From: Rubripirellula sp.
GTDB lineage: Bacteria > Planctomycetota > Planctomycetia > Pirellulales > Pirellulaceae
Reading direction: 5' to 3'
DNA: 9,384 nucleotides
Assembly (NCBI GenBank): GCA_029287555.1
Contig: JARFQX010000260.1
Coordinates: forward strand, 1 to 9,384
Below are positions 1 through 4,959 of the stretch, one piece after another. The notes beneath the pieces are model-generated. The model was not told the DNA's origin and did not search any database. It saw nothing but the letters and a program-made list of their open reading frames with translations. The position numbers and the translations under genes were made by a program. Position 1 is the stretch's first letter. Every line of letters starts with the position of its first letter.

Positions 1-712
1 GGATGGATTTCAAGCTGGGATCCCCGGAGAAGTCCGCCGCCAAAGTAATCGCATCCTGCTCCGGCCGATCATGGGAAATCTGATCCGCCAGGGCTGCGCA
101 AAATAGGCTTAGCCTCATCGGTCGAGAATGTGTTCGGCGCCGCCAAAGCCAAAATGACATGGCGGCAAACAGCAGGATTCCGATTGTCGGGGGGACCCAT
201 CCGTATACCCCGACCCACTCCGCCACCGCGACGACCCAGTTCGGCCAGCGAAAACCTTCGTCACTGTATCGACGTACCAACGGCGCCATCACCAGCACAC
301 CGACCGCGTAGGCCACCAGCAACAGCACCCAGGGATAGAACCACGCCAATCGCGACTCCGACCGAACGAAGGCCCGCCGTTTGAGCTGAAAGGCAAACTG
401 ATCAAGGAGTCCCGGATCGCCGCTTTGTTCGCAAGCTTCCGCCGCCGCTACCGCCATGCCTCCGGGGTCCAGCTGACGCAACGACTCGGAGAGCGTCAGT
501 CCTTTCTCCATGCTGTCGGCAATCGCACCGGCAGAACTGCCGACCGCGCCCAGTCGCCTCGATTCAAGACGTCGCAGAGCTTGGTTCAGCGGCGCCCCGA
601 TCCGCATCGCACAAGCGATTTCCTGGAGCAAAAGCGATGCCTGCAGATCCGACAGCTTCGGCATGAGCGGCTTGGCAAAAGGGAGGGGATGAGTCGAATG
701 ACGGGCCGGCAT
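1..712 (-). CDS. Type II secretion system F family protein, N-terminal part (cut by left edge)
   Basis: Reading the minus strand from ATG at 712 gives 237 codons without a stop, so the gene continues past the window. Residues about 22-145 look like a first T2SF (GspF/PilC) domain: an amphipathic start (LQASLLLQEIACAMRIGAPL, residues 23-42), the pattern of a Gly-rich linker plus 'LSESL', and then a hydrophobic helix at about 122-146. A second membrane helix lies at about 172-190, followed by a basic RRR. A second T2SF repeat seems to begin near residue 200 (LFCAALADQI). Family members are inner-membrane platform proteins of type II secretion or type IV pilus machines, usually about 350-400 residues, so roughly a third is missing. 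An in-frame ATG at 664 is the alternative start; it lies just before the conserved domain, and neither start has a strong ribosome binding site. The gene diverges from rpsB. Family call fairly sure; the specific system cannot be told. Confidence 0.78.
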   Translation of the reverse strand, partial: MPARHSTHPLPFAKPLMPKLSDLQASLLLQEIACAMRIGAPLNQALRRLESRRLGAVGSSAGAIADSMEKGLTLSESLRQLDPGGMAVAAAEACEQSGDPGLLDQFAFQLKRRAFVRSESRLAWFYPWVLLLVAYAVGVLVMAPLVRRYSDEGFRWPNWVVAVAEWVGVYGWVPPTIGILLFAAMSFWLWRRRTHSRPMRLSLFCAALADQISHDRPEQDAITLAADFSGDPSLKSI

Positions 713-859
713 CAAAACACGAGACTCCGGCGTCAAACAAGGAGCAGCCGACCCGAATCGTGAAGAGGATGAGTTGGGGAGGCAGATCCCACAAGGTTAA
801 GGCCGACAATTCCCCGTCGCAAGCGACCGATCCCTCGGCATCCCTTTCGCGGGGCTCCC

Positions 860-888
860 TTGCCCGTTTTCCGCCCGTTCGGTACGTT
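860..888 (+). promoter_or_regulatory. Possible rpsB promoter (weak)
   Basis: TTGCCC (860-865) and TACGTT (883-888) are spaced by exactly 17 bases and match the sigma-70 consensus at 4 of 6 and 3 of 6 positions. It is the best pair I found upstream of rpsB. Matches of this quality occur by chance, and planctomycete promoters are poorly defined. Confidence 0.22.
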
Positions 889-919
889 TTCTCTTCATCT
901 CGGTGTCCTTCGCGGTGAA
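885..919 (-). repeat. Degenerate copy of a dispersed 'CGAAGGACAC'-type motif
   Basis: On the minus strand this stretch reads TTCACCGCGAAGGACACCG followed by AGATGAAGAGAAAACG. It resembles a purine-rich motif of the form CAC-GAAGGACAC-GAAG-AAAA that I remember as scattered through intergenic DNA of planctomycetes and other bacteria. The resemblance is from memory and the copy is short, so this is tentative. Confidence 0.3.
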
Positions 920-1011
920 GGTTGCCAATTCCCCTGCCCTCCATGGCCCGTGGGACGAAGGGCGAGCCGATCGGATTGTTCGATCGCAATGCCCTGGAAA
1001 TGAGTTCGATC

Positions 1012-1038
1012 GCTACGCGGTCGCCCGTTTCTCGTAGC
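1012..1038 (+). promoter_or_regulatory. Small hairpin in the rpsB leader
   Basis: GCTACG (1012-1017) can pair with CGTAGC (1033-1038), with CGG/CCG pairing nested inside. It sits about 15 bases before the ribosome binding site of rpsB, where a structure could affect translation. No T-run follows, so it is not a terminator. Whether it takes part in S2 autoregulation is speculation. Confidence 0.3.
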
Positions 1039-1053
1039 CCGCCATGAAACCTT

Positions 1054-1060
1054 GAGGAAG
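1054..1060 (+). promoter_or_regulatory. Ribosome binding site of rpsB
   Basis: GAGGAAG lies 7 bases before the GTG at 1068. It fixes the GTG as the start codon: the nearby ATG at 1044 opens only a three-codon frame that ends in the TGA overlapping this site. Confidence 0.75.
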
Positions 1061-1067
1061 ACGTATT

Positions 1068-1904
1068 GTGGCTGAAGCCATTGTCAAAGAAATGATCGAA
1101 TCGGGTGTTCACTTCGGACACCGCACGAGCCTTTGGAACCCGAAGATGGCCCCGTACATCTTCGGACGGAAAAACCAGATTCACATTCTGGATATCCGCG
1201 AAACCCTTCGCGGTCTGCTTCGTGCCAAGAAGTACCTGAGCCAGGTCGCCGCGGGCGGCAGTCTGATTCTGTTTGTCGGGACGAAACGCCAGGCTGGCGA
1301 AGCGGTCGAGGAGCAGTCCCTGCGATGCGGCATGCCGTTTGTCAGTGAACGCTGGCTCGGTGGTACGTTGACCAATTTTCGCACCATTCGCAGTCGCTTG
1401 GGACGCCTCGAGGAACTCGAGGAGCTTCGCGGCAGCGACCGAATCAATGATTACAGCAAGAAGATGCAGTCGGCGCTCAACCGCGAGTACCGCAAGATGT
1501 ATCGAAACCTGAACGGATTGCGAACGATGAATCGGATGCCCGAGTGTCTGTTCATTGTCGATCCCGGCAAAGAGAGAAATGCGGTTCGTGAAGCCAAGCG
1601 TTTGGGCATCGCAACGGTTGCCTTGATCGACACGGACAGTGATCCAAGTGATATCGATTTGCCGATTCCCGGCAACGACGACGGGATTCGGAGCGTGGAG
1701 TTGATTCTTAGCCAATTGGCGGACGCGGTGATTGCCGGGAAGGGGCAATTGGCCATGAACAAGGTGGACGAACGGACTCCTGAAGTAGCCGCGGCAAGTG
1801 CTCCGGCGACCGCGACCGCTGAGGCCAGCAGTGAAGCCGGTGCGGCAGCCGAGGCCTCGGGTGAAACGCCGGCCGCCGCTCCGGAAGCCTCAGCCGAGGG
1901 CTAG
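1068..1904 (+). CDS. rpsB: 30S ribosomal protein S2
   Basis: 278 residues from a GTG start. S2 is a primary or late-binding protein of the small subunit, located between head and body, and is needed for translation initiation. The family signatures are clear: GVHFGHRTSLWNPKMAPYIF (residues 13-32), ILFVGTKRQA (67-76), RWLGGTLTNF (95-104), LFIVDP (161-166), and ALIDTDSDP followed by IPGNDDGIRSV (185-210). The conserved core ends near residue 233. The last 45 residues (234-278) form an Ala/Glu/Thr/Pro-rich low-complexity tail with no conserved motif, making the protein longer than the roughly 240 residues of the E. coli protein. Such acidic Ala-rich tails occur in S2 of several phyla and are probably disordered. 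It heads the rpsB-tsf-pyrH-frr series; the next gene begins 212 bases later. Confidence 0.97.
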   Translation: MAEAIVKEMIESGVHFGHRTSLWNPKMAPYIFGRKNQIHILDIRETLRGLLRAKKYLSQVAAGGSLILFVGTKRQAGEAVEEQSLRCGMPFVSERWLGGTLTNFRTIRSRLGRLEELEELRGSDRINDYSKKMQSALNREYRKMYRNLNGLRTMNRMPECLFIVDPGKERNAVREAKRLGIATVALIDTDSDPSDIDLPIPGNDDGIRSVELILSQLADAVIAGKGQLAMNKVDERTPEVAAASAPATATAEASSEAGAAAEASGETPAAAPEASAEG

Positions 1905-2047
1905 GGCCCGCAGGTTCGAATCGTGACACGGCCTTTGCATCTGCGGAGGCAGTTTGCGTCTGCCGAGCTAGATCGAACCCCGTTAAGCGAAACTCAGTCT
2001 AGATGGCTGGTCGGCCAGGGCCTCGTCCACGCCGCAAACCAGCAACT

Positions 2048-2069
2048 CTCGCCCTCGAGGCAGGGCGAG
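2048..2069 (+). promoter_or_regulatory. Hairpin in the rpsB-tsf gap
   Basis: CTCGCCCT (2048-2055) and AGGGCGAG (2062-2069) form a perfect 8-bp GC-rich stem with a 6-base loop. No T-run follows, so it is not a standard intrinsic terminator. In E. coli an attenuating structure between rpsB and tsf lowers tsf expression, or a hairpin may stabilise mRNA ends; either role is inference here. Confidence 0.45.
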
Positions 2070-2104
2070 TTCCCTCGATAATCAATCATCAACTTTCAAA
2101 GTGT

Positions 2105-2111
2105 GGAGAAG
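2105..2111 (+). promoter_or_regulatory. Ribosome binding site of tsf
   Basis: GGAGAAG ends 5 bases before the ATG at 2117. It selects that ATG over the in-frame ATG at 2003, whose 38 extra residues have no counterpart in EF-Ts. Confidence 0.8.
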
Positions 2112-2116
2112 AACAA

Positions 2117-2959
2117 ATGGCTGAAATCACGGCAGCAGCGGTGAAGGCATTCCGCGAGCGGACCGGATTGCCATTGATGGACTGCAAAAAGGCCCTGCAA
2201 GAAGCCGGTGGCGACGAAGAACAGGCGGTCGAGGTTTTGCGAAAGCGAGGCCAGCAATTGGCTGACAAGCGGAGCGACCGGGAAACCGCGTTTGGACGCT
2301 TCGGGCTTTACCTCGGTGCCGACAAGAAAACCGGTGCGATGGTCGAATTGCTCTGCGAAAGCGCTCCGGTGACGACCAACGAGGAATTCGTGCAACTCGC
2401 CAACGATCTTGCCGAGGTGCTTGCCACCGGTCCCGGCGCTTCGACTCCCGAAGAATTGCTTGCCCAGCCGTCCCCATCGGTGAAAGGTAAGACGCTCGGC
2501 GAGCAGAAGGATGATCTGTTCAACAAGATTCGCGAAGTCTTCAAGGTGGGCCGCATGGTCCGAGTTGACGGGGCGACCGGAGGTTACATGCACCACGCCG
2601 GAACAACGGCGGGCGTGTTGGTCGTAATCGAAGGTGGCTCAGACGACGCCGCCAAGGATGTCTCGATGCACATCGCGGCGATGAAGCCCGAGGGTTTGGA
2701 CAAGGACTCACTCGAAGCCGATGTCGTTGCCAAGGAACGAGAGATCCTGCGGCAAGCCGCCCTGGCCGAAGGAAAGCCGGAGAACATTGTCGACAAAATG
2801 GTCGAGGGACGGATGCGCAACTTCTATGCCGAACGCTGCCTGCTGCAGCAACCGTTCGTCAAGGATGACAAGCAAACCGTCGAGGAATATGCCAAGGGAG
2901 CCGGCATGAAGGTCAAGAACTTCTGGCACTGGGTAATCGGCGAAAAGCAAGATGGCTGA
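2117..2959 (+). CDS. tsf: Translation elongation factor Ts
   Basis: 280 residues, close to the 283 of E. coli. EF-Ts is the cytoplasmic guanine nucleotide exchange factor that releases GDP from EF-Tu. The N-terminal UBA-like domain is typical (MAEIT, then RTGLPLMDCKKALQEAGGD at 15-33). The C-terminal half shows GYMHHAG, GVLVVIEGG, MHIAAMKPE, KMVEGRMRNFYAERCLLQQP and an ending in VKNFWHWVIGE. The oddity is the core N-subdomain: where E. coli has C-Q-T-D-F-V-A, this protein has C80-E-S-A-P-V-T86. The Asp and Phe that reach into the Mg/GDP region of EF-Tu are therefore Ala83 and Pro84. I recall similar sequences in other planctomycetes but cannot check. The start is fixed by a ribosome binding site and by homology. 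A strong terminator follows 25 bases after the stop. Confidence 0.96.
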   Translation: MAEITAAAVKAFRERTGLPLMDCKKALQEAGGDEEQAVEVLRKRGQQLADKRSDRETAFGRFGLYLGADKKTGAMVELLCESAPVTTNEEFVQLANDLAEVLATGPGASTPEELLAQPSPSVKGKTLGEQKDDLFNKIREVFKVGRMVRVDGATGGYMHHAGTTAGVLVVIEGGSDDAAKDVSMHIAAMKPEGLDKDSLEADVVAKEREILRQAALAEGKPENIVDKMVEGRMRNFYAERCLLQQPFVKDDKQTVEEYAKGAGMKVKNFWHWVIGEKQDG

Positions 2960-2983
2960 TTCCCGACCGTGACAACTCGCATT

Positions 2984-3022
2984 GCCTCGTCGCTTCCCTG
3001 GTGGATCGACGGGGCTTTTTTT
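2984..3022 (+). terminator. Intrinsic terminator after tsf
   Basis: GCCTCGTCG (2984-2992) pairs with CGACGGGGC (3007-3015) as a 9-bp stem with one G-T wobble and a 14-base loop, followed at once by seven Ts (3016-3022). This is a textbook Rho-independent terminator shape, except that the loop is rather large. It implies that pyrH is, at least partly, transcribed separately from rpsB-tsf. Confidence 0.72.
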
Positions 3023-3030
3023 GTTGTCGC

Positions 3031-3058
3031 TTTCTTCCCCATCCTTTTTTCGTATCAT
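3031..3058 (+). promoter_or_regulatory. Possible pyrH promoter (weak)
   Basis: TATCAT (3053-3058) resembles a -10 box (4-5 of 6) and TTTCTT (3031-3036) lies 16 bases before it as a poor -35. It sits just after the tsf terminator and 47 bases before pyrH, which is where a promoter would be needed. The sequence match alone is weak. Confidence 0.25.
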
Positions 3059-3105
3059 GAGCTCGCGTCAGCCGCAGCAAATTCCACCACCAAGGCGATT
3101 CTGCC

Positions 3106-3864
3106 ATGTCTGAAGACCCCGAGCATAGTTCTAGTCGTCTGCAATATCGCCGCGTGATCTTGAAGTTGAGCGGCGAGAGCCTGGCGGACGGACGCGGACG
3201 GGGAATCAGCGGCGAAGAGGCGGGCCAGATCGCTCGCCAGATCCAACTCGCCCATGGCAGTGGTTGCCAGATTGCCATCGTGATCGGTGGTGGGAACATT
3301 CTTCGAGGCGCGCAGTTTTCCGGTGCCAACGCGCTGGTCCAGGAAGCGACGGCGCACTACATGGGGATGCTCGCGACGGTCATCAATTCGCTCGCAATGC
3401 AGGACGCCCTGGAATCTTTCGGCCTGCAAACGCGGGTCATGTCGGCCATTCCCGTTGAGAAGATTGCCGAAACCTTTATCCGACGCCGCGCGCTTCGCCA
3501 TCTTGAGAAAGGGCGGATCGTGATCCTGGCGGCAGGCATCGGGAATCCTTTCGTGACAACCGACACCGCTGCGGCCCAGCGGGCGCTCGAGCTCGAAGCC
3601 GACGTGGTGCTCAAAGCCACCCGGGTCGATGGCGTCTACAGCGATGATCCCGAAAAGAATCCCCACGCGGTACTCTATGAATCGCTTACCTACGCTGACG
3701 TCATCGGCAAGAACTTAAAAGTCATGGATGCCACGGCCATTGCGCTTTGCCAGGAACACCAAAAACCAATCGTCGTCTTTAATTTCAAAAAGGAAGGAAA
3801 CATCATCAAGGCCATCTCCGGCGATACCGCTGGCACGTGGATCGGACCTCCGCGCGATCGTTGA
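3106..3864 (+). CDS. pyrH: Uridylate (UMP) kinase
   Basis: 252 residues. PyrH transfers phosphate from ATP to UMP giving UDP, in the cytoplasm, and is an allosteric hexamer of the amino acid kinase fold in most bacteria. Motifs in order: VILKLSGES (17-25, phosphate-binding Lys and Gly), IVIGGGNILRG (58-68), YMGMLATVINSLAMQDALE (85-103), MSAIP (112-116), GIGNPFVTTDTAAAQRALE (144-162), ADVVLKATRVDGVYSDDP (165-182) and LKVMDATAIALC. Length and order match the family (about 240). One key site differs: E. coli Asp77, which contacts UMP and which other families show as A-D-Y/H-MGM, is His84 here. The N-terminal 13 residues are an additional polar extension. The start is supported by homology; the nearest purine-rich site, AAGG (3092-3095), is 10 bases upstream. 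It follows a terminator and precedes a repeat-bearing gap. Confidence 0.96.
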   Translation: MSEDPEHSSSRLQYRRVILKLSGESLADGRGRGISGEEAGQIARQIQLAHGSGCQIAIVIGGGNILRGAQFSGANALVQEATAHYMGMLATVINSLAMQDALESFGLQTRVMSAIPVEKIAETFIRRRALRHLEKGRIVILAAGIGNPFVTTDTAAAQRALELEADVVLKATRVDGVYSDDPEKNPHAVLYESLTYADVIGKNLKVMDATAIALCQEHQKPIVVFNFKKEGNIIKAISGDTAGTWIGPPRDR

Positions 3865-3935
3865 GCGAGGCGGCCGCTCGATCTCGGCTTTGAGCTTGCC
3901 CTGTCACCGGTCAGCTCTTTTCTGGTCAGACCCCC

Positions 3936-3989
3936 TCCCTGGTTGAAACCCGCTCCCTGGTTGAAACCAGGTCCCTGGTTGAAACCCGT
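3936..3989 (+). repeat. Three 18-bp tandem repeats that can form hairpins
   Basis: The 15-base unit TCCCTGGTTGAAACC occurs at 3936-3950, 3954-3968 and 3972-3986, each followed by a variable triplet (CGC, AGG, CGT), giving an exact 18-bp period. In the middle copy the triplet completes the palindrome CCTGGTTGAAACCAGG, a stem with a TGAA loop, and the junction ACCAGGTCCCTGGT is also palindromic. The array lies 72 bases after pyrH and 86 bases before frr. No T-run follows, so it is not an intrinsic terminator. Function unknown: a protein-binding site, an RNA-level element or a minisatellite-type repeat are all possible. Confidence 0.9.
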
Positions 3990-4062
3990 GGCCGCGTGAC
4001 ATCGGCATCCCCAAAACGTAACCTGACTCGAACCATCGCGAATTCCAAAGACTCTTAAGAAG

Positions 4063-4067
4063 AAGGA
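4063..4067 (+). promoter_or_regulatory. Ribosome binding site of frr
   Basis: AAGGA ends 7 bases before the ATG at 4075, standard spacing, and supports that start. Confidence 0.7.
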
Positions 4068-4074
4068 CGCCAAC

Positions 4075-4635
4075 ATGTCTGCCGATGAAATTCTCCTCGA
4101 TGCCGAAGAACGCATGGACAAGGCGATTTCGGTGCTGGGTGACAACTTGTCCGGCATCCGTACCGGTCGAGCGACTCCAGGGCTGGTTGATTCGATCAAA
4201 GTTGAGGTTTACGGATCGATGCAGCCGCTCAAACAACTCGCCTCGATCGGCACCCCCGAGCCACAGCAGATTGTGATCCGTCCCTATGATGCGGGAACGA
4301 TCAAGGAGATTGAAAAAGCGATCGTCGCCGGTGACCTCGGGCTCAACCCGCAAAGCGACGGTCGAATCATTCGGCTCAACGTGCCGGCGCTGTCGACCGA
4401 AGTCCGAAAAAAGATGGTTTCGAGGATCAAGGAGCTGGCCGAGGAAGCCAAAATCTCGATTCGCAACATTCGACGCGATGCGAACAAGGCCGCCGATGCC
4501 GCCGAGAAGAGCAAGGAACTCAGTGAGGATGACCGAGACAAGATCAAGGAAGAAATCCAGGATCTAACGAAGAAGTTCGAGACCCAAGCGGGGGAGATGG
4601 CAAAATCTCGCGAGGCGGAAGTCACCGAGAGCTGA
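4075..4635 (+). CDS. frr: Ribosome recycling factor
   Basis: 186 residues, matching the usual 185. RRF acts with EF-G after termination to split the post-termination 70S ribosome in the cytoplasm. Family features: RMDKAISVLGDNLSGIRTGR (13-32) with the conserved IRTGRA start of domain I, a domain II segment with YGSMQPLKQLASI and PEPQQIVIRPYD (61-72), GLNPQSDGRIIRLNVPALS (89-107), EVRKKMVSRIKELAEEAKIS and then IRNIRRDAN (129-137). Arg130 and Arg133 correspond to the functionally important Arg129 and Arg132 of E. coli. The C-terminal third is a Lys/Glu-rich helix. The gene is the last of the translation set and is followed 79 bases later by a terminator. Confidence 0.97.
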   Translation: MSADEILLDAEERMDKAISVLGDNLSGIRTGRATPGLVDSIKVEVYGSMQPLKQLASIGTPEPQQIVIRPYDAGTIKEIEKAIVAGDLGLNPQSDGRIIRLNVPALSTEVRKKMVSRIKELAEEAKISIRNIRRDANKAADAAEKSKELSEDDRDKIKEEIQDLTKKFETQAGEMAKSREAEVTES

Positions 4636-4714
4636 ACCATCGACCGACCTCCGCCGCTGAATGGGGCATGTAAGGATTCATCGCGCAACGGGATTGACGA
4701 CCGATCTTGTAAAT

Positions 4715-4746
4715 GCGAACCGCCACGGGTGGTTCGCGTTTCGTTT
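4715..4746 (+). terminator. Intrinsic terminator after frr
   Basis: GCGAACCGCC (4715-4724) pairs with GGTGGTTCGC (4728-4737) over 10 bp with a single G-T wobble and a 3-base loop, followed by the T-rich GTTTCGTTT. The strong stem and T-rich tail, together with the position after frr, indicate the end of the translation-related transcript. Confidence 0.72.
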
Positions 4747-4781
4747 AGAATGGTTGGCTTGGTTGGAGGTGGACGCGGGTC

Positions 4782-4932
4782 CCCGAGGCGTGTGTTTTGA
4801 AGTTGCGTTTTTTTCGTAACCCGACGCGTGAGCGAGGAAAATCTGATCTTGACTCAGCCCTCGCTGACGCGTCGGGTTCCGATTTTCCAATAGCTCAGCC
4901 GAAAGCGCAACTTCAAAAGTCGTGTGCTCGGG
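4782..4932. repeat. MITE/REP-like imperfect palindrome
   Basis: Nested inverted repeats fold the stretch onto itself. Outer: CCCGAG (4782-4787) with CTCGGG (4927-4932). Next: TTTTGAAGTTGCG (4795-4807) with CGCAACTTCAAAA (4906-4918), a perfect 13 bp. Inner: the 19 bases from 4818 (AACCCGACGCGT, G, AGCGAGG) against 4860-4878, with one mismatch at 4830. The left arm is shorter than the right between the outer and inner stems, suggesting a deletion. CGTGTG flanks both sides of the 13-bp arms as a direct repeat (4789-4794 and 4921-4926), conceivably a target duplication. No transposase is present. I recall the ACCCGACGCGTCAGCGAGG core as a dispersed repeat in Rhodopirellula-type genomes. Confidence 0.82.
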
Positions 4933-4959
4933 CTCGTTCGTGGTCCGCTTTCTCGAAAG

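Larger units (their letters stand above)
713..1067. other. Divergent intergenic region with rpsB leader
   Basis: These 355 bases separate the minus-strand T2SF gene from rpsB. I see no convincing gene. The long antisense frame that crosses it encodes nothing recognisable and also runs through rpsB. The region holds a weak promoter-like pair (860-888), a stretch resembling a dispersed bacterial repeat motif (885-919), two CGATCG palindromes (968-973 and 981-986), a small hairpin (1012-1038) and the rpsB ribosome binding site. An rpsB leader of roughly 170 bases is plausible, since S2 autoregulates its own mRNA leader in other bacteria, but no known leader motif was recognised. Confidence 0.6.
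4636..4959. other. Intergenic region with frr terminator and palindromic element
   Basis: This gap of 324 bases contains no convincing gene. Its content is the terminator of frr (4715-4746) and a long imperfect palindrome (4782-4932). Short open frames in it exist on both strands because the palindrome itself is open; their products share 'NPTR-RG' and 'A-ASG' strings and are best explained as translated repeat. Confidence 0.7.

Noticed and set aside
130..384. Plus-strand frames of 84 and 112 codons at the left end
   Set aside because: They lie opposite the T2SF gene, are rich in Pro/Arg/Ser as expected for antisense GC-rich DNA, and show no domain.
1044..1055. Three-codon leader frame (ATG AAA CCT TGA) before rpsB
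   Set aside because: Too short to distinguish from chance, and its stop overlaps the ribosome binding site; there is no sign of a regulatory peptide.
564..1748. Long minus-strand open frame of 394 codons opposite rpsB
   Set aside because: It lies antisense to a certain S2 gene and also overlaps the T2SF gene in another frame. Its translation shows no domain or motif, and such frames are common opposite GC-rich coding DNA.
2003..2116. N-terminal extension of tsf from the ATG at 2003
   Set aside because: The 38 extra residues are basic/Pro-rich and have no EF-Ts counterpart, while GGAGAAG sits 5 bases before the ATG at 2117, where the EF-Ts homology begins.
3863..3879. Hairpin at the pyrH stop codon as a terminator
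   Set aside because: The stem is only 5 bp and no T-run follows.
3936..3989. CRISPR array
   Set aside because: Spacers would be 3 bases long; these are contiguous tandem repeats, and no cas gene is present.
3690..4353. Minus-strand frames containing repeated GFNQG peptides opposite pyrH and frr
   Set aside because: The repeat peptide is the 18-bp intergenic repeat read in a frame that also overlaps two certain genes; there is no supporting start signal.
4746..4751. TAGAAT as a -10 box for the SGNH/DUF1080 gene
   Set aside because: No acceptable -35 box lies 16-18 bases upstream, and the hexamer overlaps the T-rich tail of the frr terminator.
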